From contig NZ_CP159508.1 in NCBI RefSeq assembly GCF_051131155.1, positions 868,001 to 932,000 of the forward strand: a DNA stretch of 64,000 nt. Reading direction: 5' to 3'. The notes under the pieces are model-generated. The model was not told the origin of the DNA. It was given only the letters and a program-made list of their open reading frames with translations, and searched no databases. Within the stretch, counting starts at the first letter, position 1, and every line of letters starts with the position of its first letter. Made by a program: the position numbers and the translations under genes. Origin of the DNA: Pseudanabaena minima. Its GTDB lineage: Bacteria > Cyanobacteriota > Cyanobacteriia > Pseudanabaenales > Pseudanabaenaceae. This document shows positions 1 through 9,700 of this stretch, piece by piece.

Positions 1-209
1 ATTTATCGTAAAAGTCTGTGGGTTTATGTTCTAAGCAGATGATGACTTTAGCTGTCAAGTGGTTGACGTTCACAGAATATCCCTACAAAATGCTTAGTAG
101 GAAAAGTTTTACTCTGCTTAGAAACAATATTTCGACAACATCGAAATCCTCAGATATTCGGCATGAAAAACAGAAAATATCATCGCAAACGTAGATTAAT
201 CATAAGGAC

Positions 210-920
210 ATGGCTAGGACAAGCGATCGCACCCAACAGACAAATCATTATAAAACTCTGAGAATTAGCTATAGCGCTGCCCCTGCTGAGGTCAAAAGCG
301 CTTACCGTGGTCTGGTCAAAGAATTTCACCCCGATTGCAATCATCATCTCGATAATCATGATGATATAGCCTCGATCAATCTTGCTTACGAAGTCCTTAG
401 CAACCCCCAATCTCGCGCCCATTACGATCGCAGTCTTGGCATTAAACACTCGCCTAATGGTGTATCTCAACAGGGAGTGAAGCGATCGCCATCCAAGCGA
501 GAAACCCACCTCAACGAAGATCAGAAGCTTGATCGCTGGTTTAAGCAAGTGTACGAGCCAATTACCGAAATGCTCGAAGTGATTTTGGATAGTCTAGATG
601 AGCAGATCGACGATCTCGCAGCTGATCCCTACGATGATGGATTGATGGAAGATTTTGAGGACTATATTGATGAATGTCGTGGCTCCTATGCTAAGGCACA
701 GATTTTCTTTCGGGCTTTCCCAAATCCTGCTTCGGCAGCAGGGATTGCTAGCTATCTATACCACTGTCTCAATGCGATCAGTGATGGAATTGAAGAATTA
801 AACTACTTCACTCTAAATTTTGACGATCACCATTTGCACACAGGACAAGAACTATGGCGCAGGGCTGACGAAATGCGTTATTGTGCTCAAATGGCAATGG
901 AAAATTTGCAAACAGGTTAA
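210..920 (+). CDS. J-domain (DnaJ-like) co-chaperone family protein
   Basis: 236 residues. An N-terminal J domain spans about residues 12-75, with the HPD tripeptide at 40-42 in the context EFHPD and the usual ending ARAHYDRS-like helix IV (here SRAHYDRSLG). J domains stimulate the ATPase of Hsp70 (DnaK). There is no Gly/Phe-rich region and no zinc-finger domain, so this is a type III J protein, not DnaJ itself. The remaining 150 residues are acidic and helical (EQIDDLAADPYDDG) and I do not recognise them; they may choose the client. The ATG at 210 is the first start upstream of the J domain. The gene is followed 8 bp later by the convergent phosphoesterase gene. Cytoplasmic, no membrane segment. 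Confidence 0.85.
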   Translation: MARTSDRTQQTNHYKTLRISYSAAPAEVKSAYRGLVKEFHPDCNHHLDNHDDIASINLAYEVLSNPQSRAHYDRSLGIKHSPNGVSQQGVKRSPSKRETHLNEDQKLDRWFKQVYEPITEMLEVILDSLDEQIDDLAADPYDDGLMEDFEDYIDECRGSYAKAQIFFRAFPNPASAAGIASYLYHCLNAISDGIEELNYFTLNFDDHHLHTGQELWRRADEMRYCAQMAMENLQTG

Positions 921-928
921 ATTTGACT

Positions 929-1849
929 TTAAACTGTTTGCAGGGTGCGCTGCAACAGAATATTCTCTTTAACTACCTGACAGTACGAATTGAGCCATAC
1001 AAGAGATATTTGGGTAATCTTGCCAGATTCTAAGGTGACGATGGAAAAGTTACGATACTCCCCGTTATAGCTTTTGACAATTCTTGGTGTACATGCTGCG
1101 TTAAGAAAAACTGTCCCCTTCTCGTTAGTCACAAGTACTTCACGAGTACGGTGAGAATTAAGCCGTAAATGGTGATGCATATGTCCAAAGGTAACTAGAG
1201 AGACTGTTTTGAGCATTTGATAGGATTTAGAAATTGCTTCCGTAAAGTCTGGATCGCCATAGTCACCACCACCAGCTTTCCAATCTTTCCCACAAATGGA
1301 ATGTTCTTCATTTCCCAATCCAAAAGGACCATTATGCCCTAGAAAAATTATATTTTCATAGGCAGTGTTGGCTACAGATTCAACAATCCGTTGCGTCGAT
1401 TCGGCAAAACTTTTAACATTAAAGCGATCGCTATAAAATGCTGCTTTCTTCCATCTAGAACTTCCCCAACTAAAGGGACGCGCCCCAACTACTGAAAGAT
1501 TTAATGCAGGAAAGTCTAACCAACTATAACCAACATGGATCTTACCTAAAATATCTAATTGCTGCTGCACGCGATCTTCCCTAGTGCGATCGTAAGGACA
1601 TTTCTTTTTGTTAGGCTTCTTGTGATTATCTGAGGCACTGTACCAAGCATCATGATTACCCAAAATCACGGCTTTCGGCATATCAAGATTCGCGATCGCC
1701 TTTACAACTTCCACCGATTCATTGCCAATATCACCGACAAATAGAACTAGATCGACACCTAAAGACTGAAGGGCTAAGCGATCTTCAACAGGCTGCCATA
1801 AATCATGAATATCGCCAACTACAGCTATTTTGACCGATGACTTGGGCAT
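929..1849 (-). CDS. Calcineurin-like metallophosphoesterase (TIGR04168-like)
   Basis: 306 residues from the ATG at 1849. The two-metal phosphoesterase motifs appear in order: GDIHD near the N-terminus, GDIGNE, GNHD, GHNGP and FGHMHHH. This layout is that of the cyanobacterial/plastid family TIGR04168; the substrate is unknown. The frame stays open to 1945, but the extra 32 residues are hydrophobic and run through a perfect hairpin (CAAAATGGC/GCCATTTTG near 1926-1946). The protein fold starts directly after the ATG at 1849, so I prefer that start. A membrane-anchored longer form cannot be excluded. Convergent with the J-domain gene. Confidence 0.85.
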   Translation of the reverse strand: MPKSSVKIAVVGDIHDLWQPVEDRLALQSLGVDLVLFVGDIGNESVEVVKAIANLDMPKAVILGNHDAWYSASDNHKKPNKKKCPYDRTREDRVQQQLDILGKIHVGYSWLDFPALNLSVVGARPFSWGSSRWKKAAFYSDRFNVKSFAESTQRIVESVANTAYENIIFLGHNGPFGLGNEEHSICGKDWKAGGGDYGDPDFTEAISKSYQMLKTVSLVTFGHMHHHLRLNSHRTREVLVTNEKGTVFLNAACTPRIVKSYNGEYRNFSIVTLESGKITQISLVWLNSYCQVVKENILLQRTLQTV

Positions 1850-2019
1850 GAGGCAGATACTTAGGGGTAGTAGATTAGTAGTATAGCAAGCCAATAAAAA
1901 AACAAACCCAGTAAGGGTTTTAAAAACACAAAATGGCGTAGCCATTTTGCGTTTTGGTATAAGCTAAGCGCCGACTATACTAAACTTAAATTTAATCCAG
2001 ATTGGGAGTGCTTCAAGCC

Positions 2020-2973
2020 ATGTCCGCAAGTAATGGGAGCTTCGTAACAAGTTTACAAACTAATTTCAAAAGAAATTTCTGGAATTGGCGCACGATCGCT
2101 CAGTTAATTTTTTTAGCGATCGTAATTACTTGCAGTATTTTGGCATGGAATACCCTAGCCAGAAATATGCGAAATTCTGGGCTAGCAATTAGTTTTGACT
2201 TTCTAGGTGATCCTGCTTCCTTTGATATTGCCGACTCCCCTTTTCCCTATAAAGCTTCGGATAGCTATACTAAAGCCCTACAGGTTGGGTTACTTAACTC
2301 TCTAAAAGCGATCGCTGTTAGTATCATTTCTGCAACTGTCGTTGGTGTCACGGTTGGCGTATCACGGCTATCAAGTAACTGGCTACTCAAGCAACTTGCC
2401 CGTGTTTATGTAGAAGTCCTCCGCAATACGCCCCTACTGTTACAACTATTTTTCTGGTATTCGGCAATCTTTTTAACACTTCCATCCGCTAGCGATCGCA
2501 TCTCCCTAGGATTCGCCACTCTTGCCAAAGATGGGATCACGATCGCCGCTTTAAAAATGACCCTGAGTTCTGAATTTTGCGCTCTAGTCTTAGGATTGAC
2601 GATGTTTTCCAGTGCTTTCATTGCAGAAATTGTCCGTGGTGGGATTCTCTCAGTTCCTAAAGGACAAACGGAAGCAGCTAAAGCTCTGGGATTAACGAAT
2701 TTTCAAACGATGCGAAAAATCGTATTACCCCAAGCATTACGGGTCATCATTCCGTCACTGACTAGTCAGTATGTGAATATTGCTAAAAATTCTAGTCTGG
2801 CGATCGCGATCGGTTATACCGATATTTATCGCATCGCTTCAACCACAATTAATCAGACAGGAAGACCTGTAAATGTAATTTTGATTATCATGGGCGTATA
2901 TCTAGCCATGAGTCTGACTATTTCCGCAAGTATGAATTTACTAAATCGTCAGTTCCAAATTGTTGAACGCTAA
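2020..2973 (+). CDS. Polar amino-acid ABC transporter permease (HisM/GlnP family)
   Basis: 317 residues. An inner-membrane permease subunit of a polar amino-acid importer: the family region runs from LARVYVEVLRNTPLLLQ to the EAA loop (GGILSVPKGQTEAAKALGLT, then IVLPQALRVIIPS), which contacts the ATPase. Several hydrophobic helices are visible, the first at about residues 25-45. Length and the long insert before helix 2 resemble NatG/AapQ/BztB-type permeases. The ATG at 2020 is preceded by GGAG at about 2005-2008; the TTG at 2002 is in frame but lacks its own ribosome site. The gene stands alone: no second permease, ATPase or binding protein is nearby, so its partners must lie elsewhere. Confidence 0.85.
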   Translation: MSASNGSFVTSLQTNFKRNFWNWRTIAQLIFLAIVITCSILAWNTLARNMRNSGLAISFDFLGDPASFDIADSPFPYKASDSYTKALQVGLLNSLKAIAVSIISATVVGVTVGVSRLSSNWLLKQLARVYVEVLRNTPLLLQLFFWYSAIFLTLPSASDRISLGFATLAKDGITIAALKMTLSSEFCALVLGLTMFSSAFIAEIVRGGILSVPKGQTEAAKALGLTNFQTMRKIVLPQALRVIIPSLTSQYVNIAKNSSLAIAIGYTDIYRIASTTINQTGRPVNVILIIMGVYLAMSLTISASMNLLNRQFQIVER

Positions 2974-3013
2974 AACTGATAGAGGGAGACGTTTTGCGCC
3001 CCCTCTATCAGTT
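2974..3013. terminator. Hairpin just after the permease stop codon
   Basis: 13-bp perfect inverted repeat, AACTGATAGAGGG at 2974-2986 and CCCTCTATCAGTT at 3001-3013, starting one base after the TAA. It lacks a T tract, so it may be a weak terminator, an mRNA-stabilising end or one of the small palindromic repeats of this genome. It separates the permease from cry-DASH. Confidence 0.5.
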
Positions 3014-3031
3014 CGCAATTATAGTAGTAGT

Positions 3032-4504
3032 ATGAATAGTCAAAATATTTTAGTTTGGTTCCGCAATGACTTGCGATCGCATGATTGCGAAACTTTATAT
3101 CGAGCGTCCCAAGATGCTCAAATGACAGGCGCACAGATATTTCCTGTCTATTGCTTTGATCATGCTCACTTTGATAAAACTTACTTTGGATTTGAGAAAA
3201 CAGGCGCATTTCGCGCGAAATTTCTGATCGAGAGTGTGACAAACTTACGGGAAAATTTGCGATCGCTTAATTCTAATCTAATTGTCCGCATCGGTAATCC
3301 CAATCAAATTTTGACTGAACTAGCGCAGCAATTAGGAATTAAATCAATCTACTACCATGCAGAAGTCACTACTGAAGAGAAAAATCTAGAAGATCAATTA
3401 CGTTCTATTTTCAAAAAACAGAACGTAAATTTTAAAAGCTTCTGGGGAAGTACGTTATTGCATCCAAATGATTTACCCTTTGAAATTGCTAATCTTCCTG
3501 AACTCTTTACCAATTTTCGTAAACAGGTTGAAGCTAATCTCACAATTCGGGAAACTTGTCCTATACCCCAAAATCTTCCTAAGTTACCAGAAAGTGTTGA
3601 TATTGGCGAAATTCCCACTTTAGACACATTAGGACTCAAAGAACCAATACCATGTGATCGCGCAGTATTACAGTTTAAAGGCGGCGAAACTAAAGCCCTA
3701 AAACGACTTGAACATTATTTTTGGACTAGCGATCGCCTCCAAGTTTATAAGCAAACTCGCAATGGAATGCTCCATGCAGATGACTCTTCTAAATTCTCAC
3801 CTTGGCTTGCCTTGGGTTGTCTCAGTCCGCGATATATCTATGAGCAGGTTAAAAAATATGAAAGCGATCGCCTTGCTAATGACTCGACTTATTGGCTAAT
3901 CTTTGAGTTGTTATGGCGCGATTATTTCCGCTTCGTTGCCGCAAAATATGGAAACAAGTTATTCCATCGCATCGGTTTACGCGGCATAAACATACCTTGG
4001 AAGCAAGACTGGAAGCGCTTTGAAATCTGGCAAACAGGAAATACAGGTTTCCCTTTAGTGGATGCGAATATGCGCGAACTAGCAGCTACGGGCTTTATGT
4101 CCAATCGTGGTCGTCAAAATGTCTCAAGTTTTCTCACCAAAAACCTTGGTATTGATTGGCGCATGGGAGCGGAATGGTTTGAATCTCGACTGATCGATTA
4201 CGATCCTTGCAGTAACTGGGGAAATTGGAACTATACTGCAGGAATTGGGAATGATGCTAGAGGATTCCGATTTTTTAATATCAATAAGCAATCACAGGAC
4301 TACGATCCGCAAGGGGAATATGTCAAACATTGGTTGCCAGAGCTTACAGATCTTCCTGCCAGTAAAGTGCATCAACCTTGGAAACTTTTACCAATTGAGC
4401 AAAAACGTTTTCGCGTTCGCCTGGGGGTTGACTATCCCCATCCTGTAGTTGATTTGTTTACTTCAGCAAAAGTAAACGAAGAAATTTATAAGAATGCATT
4501 CTAG
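3032..4504 (+). CDS. cry: Cryptochrome DASH / photolyase-family flavoprotein
   Basis: 490 residues from the ATG at 3032. N-terminal photolyase alpha/beta domain (ILVWFRNDLRSHD at residues 5-17), then the FAD-binding helical domain. The segment WNYTAGIGNDARG...FNINKQSQDYDPQGEYVKHWLPEL is the diagnostic signature of DASH cryptochromes. Members bind FAD and an MTHF antenna and repair cyclobutane dimers in single-stranded or looped DNA; some are photoreceptors. Length fits the family (about 480-500). The frame is open from a TTG at 2960, but that extension crosses the upstream hairpin and overlaps the permease, so it is unlikely to be used. Confidence 0.92.
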   Translation: MNSQNILVWFRNDLRSHDCETLYRASQDAQMTGAQIFPVYCFDHAHFDKTYFGFEKTGAFRAKFLIESVTNLRENLRSLNSNLIVRIGNPNQILTELAQQLGIKSIYYHAEVTTEEKNLEDQLRSIFKKQNVNFKSFWGSTLLHPNDLPFEIANLPELFTNFRKQVEANLTIRETCPIPQNLPKLPESVDIGEIPTLDTLGLKEPIPCDRAVLQFKGGETKALKRLEHYFWTSDRLQVYKQTRNGMLHADDSSKFSPWLALGCLSPRYIYEQVKKYESDRLANDSTYWLIFELLWRDYFRFVAAKYGNKLFHRIGLRGINIPWKQDWKRFEIWQTGNTGFPLVDANMRELAATGFMSNRGRQNVSSFLTKNLGIDWRMGAEWFESRLIDYDPCSNWGNWNYTAGIGNDARGFRFFNINKQSQDYDPQGEYVKHWLPELTDLPASKVHQPWKLLPIEQKRFRVRLGVDYPHPVVDLFTSAKVNEEIYKNAF

Positions 4505-4551
4505 GTTCACACAGATAATTTTTTAAATAGCAAAATGACGCGCAGTAAGAT

Positions 4552-4615
4552 AACGTGAGTTCGACGCAAATGGCTATATCGAACTCACGTTTATTTTAAC
4601 GTGAGTTCGATATAG
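4552..4615. repeat. Triple alternating inverted repeat after cry
   Basis: AACGTGAGTTCGA occurs at 4552-4564 and again from 4598, with its complement TATCGAACTCACGTT at 4577-4591 between them. The second pair gives a 15-bp perfect stem with a 6-base loop. Either copy of the forward arm can pair with the single reverse arm, so two alternative hairpins are possible. Likely a terminator or small repeat element between cry and the convergent 4741-5226 gene. Confidence 0.55.
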
Positions 4616-4740
4616 AGCAAATTTTCAGTAGCATAGCAAAGCCGTAACATTAAAATCAGTTTTATGCTCAATTGGCGATCGCTAATTACCGATTTTTAGA
4701 TCATAAAATATAAAGGTAAAGGGATCGCCACTACACAGAT

Positions 4741-5226
4741 TCAAGAGTCAGCCCAAGTTGTACAATACCCAACTTTAAGTTTACCCTCGCCAAATTCTGG
4801 AGGTAATTCAACCGATTGCTTGACGTATAGAGCAAACCAACTTTCGGTATTTAGGAGTGGATGCTCTGATTGATTCTGATTGATTGTTTGGAGATGTTGC
4901 GATAGTGCATTGAGTGTTTTAATTTTGGTGGAAATCTCAAATATGAACGATGGATCTAGCTTCGTTTCAATTTCAACATCGATATCAGGTTCTAGCTTGC
5001 CGCCAAAAACTTGACCACGTACATTTGGATGAAGGTGAAATAATTCATTAATATTAATGTGATGATATGTTTCAGGACTGACGAGGAAAGTCAGAAAGCA
5101 TCCGACAATATTTTCGGTACCATCTAAGAGATCGGCTGCTAGTTCTAATATATTAACTGTAATCAAATTACCTTTGCGATCGCGCATTTGCAGTTGGCAA
5201 TCTAATGGATGATGCAATGTTTTCAT
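4741..5226 (-). CDS. Unknown protein, partner gene of a DUF4157 effector
   Basis: 161 residues, not recognised. Mixed alpha/beta, no signal peptide or membrane segment. It begins MKTLHHPLDCQLQMRDRKGN and contains a stretch ending ...DVEIETKLDPSFIFEISTK. It lies 36 bp downstream of, and on the same strand as, the 938-residue DUF4157 protein, so the two are probably co-transcribed. Small genes beside secreted effectors are often immunity proteins or chaperones; that role is inferred only from position. The start ATG at 5226 directly follows the upstream gene with no room for its own promoter. Confidence 0.65.
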   Translation of the reverse strand: MKTLHHPLDCQLQMRDRKGNLITVNILELAADLLDGTENIVGCFLTFLVSPETYHHININELFHLHPNVRGQVFGGKLEPDIDVEIETKLDPSFIFEISTKIKTLNALSQHLQTINQNQSEHPLLNTESWFALYVKQSVELPPEFGEGKLKVGYCTTWADS

Positions 5227-5262
5227 ACTTTATTATCCTCAAACTAACGAGTCAGGTGACAT

Positions 5263-8079
5263 TTATTTTGCAGGGGGCTTTCTGAATTTCTTCTTTGTTT
5301 TCGCTAGAAATTCTTTCTTGTCTTTTTCATCGGTCAATTTGTCATATTCACCTTTCTCAGATTCATTGAGTTCTTTAGCAGTTTTATTCCTAAGCTGAAG
5401 TTCGAGCTTAGTTTCTGGATTAATAACCCAATCTCCACCTTTCTCATATTTCATAGTGAAAAGACGACTTAGGGTTTCTTGCTTAATTGAGAGCAAATCT
5501 ATTGCATTTTGTTGCACTTCTAATATCCGATCTACTAACATCATCGTACCAGCCTTGACATAATCTACCTGTATCTCTTGAGAAATTCCCGTCTTCCTGA
5601 TGCGATCGCCATTGTCATCTTTCTGAGCATCTCCTGGTTTGTATTTTGCTTTATATCCCAATCTCAGTCCTATCTCTCCACTACTTCCAGAGAAACCTTG
5701 GATTTCGTTAAGCGATTTCCCTTTAGCAAATGGCTCTAATTGCTTGCCTGTAAGATTAGCAATACTGACTGCTGACATTGATGCATCTGAGCCAATAGAT
5801 AACAACGAACCCATGACCCGTGGATTATCTTCATAGTCATTTCTCTGCGAAGATAGAATATTGGTAGCAACTCCATTTATAAATTGACCAATCAGTTCGG
5901 GCAGACCACCAAGCAGGTTCCTTTGCACTGGTATTAAAACTTGCATACCAGCTTCAAAAGAAGCCTCATCTAGCCTGTCCTCTTTCTTTTTAAAGTCTTT
6001 CATTTTAAATGTCTTTTCCTTGGGATCGGCAAGAAATATAAACTTACCTTTACCAGTAAATTTAAAAATCCCAACTTTCCCTTCGGCTGGAATCTCAACT
6101 TGGACAACCGTTCGACCTATTTTCTTTTGAGCATCTCCTCTACCCTGATACTCGTGGATATCGCCAATCTCCCCACTTTGTTTCTTCCTGCTTTCTGTGA
6201 TTGATTTATTATCATACCTAGTCCCATAAGATCCTTTAACTCCAACTTTCCCGGACAGACCAACACCTCCAACATCTTTGATCCCTCCCGAAGCAGTTCC
6301 TCCTCCAACAAGACCAGTTTCGACAAAATTCTTTTTAGGCTGTCCTTTGTCATCCAATCCAAAAGAATCCTTTTCAACTTTTGAAGCCCATCTCTCTGCT
6401 CGTTTATAACCAACACTAGTTGTAGTTCCACCCCACATATAATTTGACATTTCTACAGGTAGCACTTTTGATTCAACAAAGCGTCGGTAAATGGCGTAAG
6501 AAATCATTCTCATTACCATTTTACTATCTTCACCTTCAGACTCAAAGTACCCCCCAATCTCAGCTTTTAGTTCGGCAAGTCCTGCAAACTTAGCACCTCC
6601 AGTAACTGTAAGTTCGCACCTTGTGTTAAGCTGCTTTGCTTTTTTTCGTTCATTTTGACAAACTAGGTGAAACCCAACAAATCCAGTGCCTGATGGATCG
6701 CAAGGAATCTTAAGTTCAATTTCCAGTTTACTCTTGTCAGCTAGATTAGGAACAGAAGCATCGATCAAATGACCGAATTTTTCCAGCGAAGACTTCATAT
6801 TGCCTTCGTGCTTTTCTTTGATCTTTGTAAGATTTCCTTCACGATTACTCTTGTCAAGTTCTAAAGAGCCGCCAGTCGTGTTTGTTTTATCCAGAATATC
6901 CGTCTCAATTTTATTGAGTTTCGGGATCTCTTCTGTATCAAGATGGTTAAGGAAATCTTTCATGCCTAACATGCGAGTACTTCTAGATTTATCTCCAGTA
7001 TGATCCTCTATCCAGTTATTGACATGTTCTCTGATTTCTTTAGCGAGATCCTGTGACGACTTTAAATCCTTTGTACTATAAGGATTTAGCTTGCCATACT
7101 GAACGATCAAATCTTCAATACTTTTGATGGTCTTTCCTCTTCTATCAAGCACTCCATCTTTGGTACGTTCGCGAAATGTCTTTTTATTCCAAAGCCTCTG
7201 AACTTTATTGCTAGAAATATCCTGAATTTGACTAACTTGAATAGATTTAGACAAAGGTTTACGTTGCAATCTTTGCCCATTTTGCTGCACGACGTGAGTC
7301 AACTCATGAGCAATCAACTCCTGCCCACCTCTACTGTTTGGATCGTAAGTACCTTGACTAAAGAATAGATCCTGCCCTGTTGTAAAAGCCTTGGCTTGAA
7401 TTGACTTATTTAATTGGTTAGACTTAGAGTCAGCGTGTACTTTTACACCGCTAAAGTTTGCTCCCATAGCTTGTCCCATTTTTTCTTGCAGCCCAGTATC
7501 TAACGGTTGACCGCTTCCTCTTGCCTGTTGAATAGAGGATTCTAAATTAGTCGATGCTTCTCCACCACCAATGTTTTCGTACTTTTGCACCAGAGATTTC
7601 ATTTGCAGTTCTTCCGCATCTGGCACCTCCTCTCTTTGAATAGCAGAGATTGTAGGTTTCATCTGCAAATCTTCTTCTGGGATCTCCTCTCTTTGGATAG
7701 ATTTAGCTTGTAATGGCGAGTTAATCTGCTGAACAACTTGTTTTGCCGTACGATCTGCTTCCTGCTCATACTTGTCATTCGGCTCACCAATATTAAGTTT
7801 TGTCTGGATCGGATTGTCTCTCCTCAGAGACCGAACTTCCTTTAACCGATTATGCGATTTTCTTTGAATAGGTTCAGTAGATTCACTGGTTGGTGTAGAG
7901 ATTAGTTTTTCAAGTAAACTTCCAGAAGAACTCGTTTTAGCCATACCTATTGAATCCGACTTTTCTAAAGACTCTGTGTTGGCGGATTCAGATGGGGCAA
8001 ACGGTCTAGTTTGAAGATTTATAGTTAATGGCTTATCTGAAGATTCGGATTGAGAGGAATTGCTCTTTATTAATCTCAT
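5263..8079 (-). CDS. DUF4157 (eCIS core) effector with unknown C-terminus, 938 aa
   Basis: Residues 1-95 are a Ser/Thr-rich leader with an IQRKS motif. Residues 95-120 carry IGEPNDKYEQEADRTA, the standard lead-in of DUF4157 proteins. Then come two acidic linkers of the form IQREE...LQMK (residues 128-163) and the DUF4157 core (about 170-270) with the zinc-peptidase-like HELTH at 258-262. DUF4157 is strongly linked to contractile injection systems as a delivery-associated domain. Residues 300-938 match nothing I know: an alpha-helical part, then a Gly-rich, beta-looking region (590-680) and a Lys-rich tail. No transmembrane helix. It could be a pore-forming or enzymatic toxin; I cannot tell. 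Followed by a candidate partner gene at 4741-5226. Confidence 0.8.
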   Translation of the reverse strand: MRLIKSNSSQSESSDKPLTINLQTRPFAPSESANTESLEKSDSIGMAKTSSSGSLLEKLISTPTSESTEPIQRKSHNRLKEVRSLRRDNPIQTKLNIGEPNDKYEQEADRTAKQVVQQINSPLQAKSIQREEIPEEDLQMKPTISAIQREEVPDAEELQMKSLVQKYENIGGGEASTNLESSIQQARGSGQPLDTGLQEKMGQAMGANFSGVKVHADSKSNQLNKSIQAKAFTTGQDLFFSQGTYDPNSRGGQELIAHELTHVVQQNGQRLQRKPLSKSIQVSQIQDISSNKVQRLWNKKTFRERTKDGVLDRRGKTIKSIEDLIVQYGKLNPYSTKDLKSSQDLAKEIREHVNNWIEDHTGDKSRSTRMLGMKDFLNHLDTEEIPKLNKIETDILDKTNTTGGSLELDKSNREGNLTKIKEKHEGNMKSSLEKFGHLIDASVPNLADKSKLEIELKIPCDPSGTGFVGFHLVCQNERKKAKQLNTRCELTVTGGAKFAGLAELKAEIGGYFESEGEDSKMVMRMISYAIYRRFVESKVLPVEMSNYMWGGTTTSVGYKRAERWASKVEKDSFGLDDKGQPKKNFVETGLVGGGTASGGIKDVGGVGLSGKVGVKGSYGTRYDNKSITESRKKQSGEIGDIHEYQGRGDAQKKIGRTVVQVEIPAEGKVGIFKFTGKGKFIFLADPKEKTFKMKDFKKKEDRLDEASFEAGMQVLIPVQRNLLGGLPELIGQFINGVATNILSSQRNDYEDNPRVMGSLLSIGSDASMSAVSIANLTGKQLEPFAKGKSLNEIQGFSGSSGEIGLRLGYKAKYKPGDAQKDDNGDRIRKTGISQEIQVDYVKAGTMMLVDRILEVQQNAIDLLSIKQETLSRLFTMKYEKGGDWVINPETKLELQLRNKTAKELNESEKGEYDKLTDEKDKKEFLAKTKKKFRKPPAK

Positions 8080-8632
8080 ATAAATAGGAACTATTTTTTT
8101 AGTTGTAAATTTGGAATATTGCTAAAAAGCTTGAAAGAGCGTGTAGCATCTAGCAATACCAACACAAACTATCAATTCCAACTATTATTAAGCTAATCGT
8201 CTCAGAATTTCGTTAAGCCTTTATATGTAAATTAAGTATCCAATTCATAATGAGAATTGCTGTATCAGCAGGATAGTAATTAACATTTAGTCGTGTTCAT
8301 CTTACTATAGTGTTCTGAAAGTCTGTGTTATCTGGCACACATTACAGTAAATAGTATGTGACTTTTATATTTGACCTCAGTTCAATCTCACAATATATTT
8401 CAGTCGATGTTGAATGCTTATGCAGCCGTCTTGATAGCAAATGGAGCGATTGATTGGGATACAGTTTTTGGTGCAAAGACCATTATCCCGTCACGAATGT
8501 GGGATGGAATAGTTATTGGTGAGTCTACAGTTATGTTTTACATTTGGATATTATGAATGGAAAGATTTGGATTCAGTAAAACATGACGGAAATAAGGGTT
8601 GCTCAAGAATTAGTATATTTATGGGTGACTTA
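8080..8632. other. Intergenic stretch upstream of the 938-aa effector
   Basis: AT-rich. It must hold the promoter of the minus-strand effector. A 61-codon plus-strand frame at 8371-8556 has no ribosome site or recognisable product and I do not call it. The right edge is the insertion point of the IS element (TTA at 8630-8632). Confidence 0.5.
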
Positions 8633-9546
8633 GAGAGTGTTTGAGAAGTTAAGCGAGGCGTTTAAGGAGGATATGAATCATGCCGACATAGAAAAAAGCC
8701 TCAGAAGTTTCAGGTAAAAGTTCGTATTCTCTGTTCAAGCGTCGAAACCGAGAAAACCAAGCAAAAGTACGCTCAACCACCCAACGCTTCTGTTGGACGA
8801 CAAACCCCTTTTGCCCAGCAGCAGGAACAACCACTTGTAAACACCAGTAAAAAGTATGCAGAATAGCCATAATGAAAGCTTGCCCCCTATAGCCACGATC
8901 CACCCAAATCGTTGACAGACGGGGAAAATGGTCACGAATTTGGTTGATTTTTTCTAAAAGCATAACTGCCCCCTTGCGATCATCGAGATTCGCCGCACTA
9001 ACTACCACCATCAATAGCAAACCCAATGTGTCCACCAAAATATGTCGTTTTCTCCCATTGACCAGCTTGTTACCATCAATACCAACTGCTTCAGGTGATG
9101 CTAATCGACTAGCGATTTTGGTTGATTGGCTGTCAATACAACCCGCACTGGGCGTTGCTTCTCTTCCTTCACTGACTCGATACCATTGTTGCAATTTAGC
9201 ATTTATCTCTTGCCATGTGTTGGTAATTCGCCAATGTCGAAAGTAATGATAGACAGTTTGCCATACGGGAAAGTCATGGGGCAGCATTCGCCATGCACAG
9301 CCTGCGGCGTTAATGTAGAAAATACCATTGAGTACTGCTCTAATATCTACGGTTCTCTTTCTGCCTCCTGTTCCTGCGGCGGGTATCAAGTCTTTTACCA
9401 CTTCCCACTGACTATCAGTTAAGTCTGTGGGGTATGATTTCTTTGTTGCTTCCATAGGTCTGTCTTTGTTTTTCTATATTGACAGGCTATACCTTTGGGA
9501 GCTTTTTTATACCTTTTTTACCCCCGAAAACTTCTCAAACACGCTC
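8633..9546 (-). mobile_element. IS5-family insertion sequence, IS1031-like group
   Basis: 914-bp element. Terminal inverted repeats are GAGAGTGTTTGAGAAGTT at 8633-8650 and its near-complement AACTTCTCAAACACGCTC at 9529-9546 (17 of 18 match). TTA directly flanks both ends (8630-8632 and 9547-9549), which fits a 3-bp TNA target duplication. Ends beginning GAG, a TNA duplication and a size of 850-1050 bp are the hallmarks of the IS1031 group of the IS5 family. One transposase gene fills the element, and clean ends suggest a recent, possibly active insertion. Confidence 0.88.
8649..9455 (-). CDS. IS5-family DDE transposase
   Basis: 268 residues in one open frame. N-terminal DUF4096-type domain (YPTDLTDSQWEVVKDLIP, residues 8-25; CAWRMLPHDFPVWQTVYHYFRHW). 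The DDE catalytic core has DSQSTK (first Asp), WVDRGYRGQ (second Asp) and the terminal WVVERTFAWFSRFRRL with the catalytic Glu. It cuts and joins the ends of its own element. No frameshift or stop is visible, so it is probably functional. The gene fills the space between the two terminal repeats. Confidence 0.93.
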   Translation of the reverse strand: MEATKKSYPTDLTDSQWEVVKDLIPAAGTGGRKRTVDIRAVLNGIFYINAAGCAWRMLPHDFPVWQTVYHYFRHWRITNTWQEINAKLQQWYRVSEGREATPSAGCIDSQSTKIASRLASPEAVGIDGNKLVNGRKRHILVDTLGLLLMVVVSAANLDDRKGAVMLLEKINQIRDHFPRLSTIWVDRGYRGQAFIMAILHTFYWCLQVVVPAAGQKGFVVQQKRWVVERTFAWFSRFRRLNREYELLPETSEAFFYVGMIHILLKRLA

Positions 9547-9700
9547 TTAAGAGAATATTTTATTGGGTTTTAAGTCTTCTGAAATGCTTGAATATACTGG
9601 CTATGAAGTTGCTTAAGAGCGATCGCATCAGCTAAAAATCAATGACTAGAACTGCGATCGCCTATTGCCAATTTTGAAAATGAGAAATTATAAAAAGTAG

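Noticed and set aside
8371..8556. 61-codon plus-strand frame upstream of the IS element
   Set aside because: No ribosome site, no recognisable domain, and it sits in the promoter region of a divergent gene.
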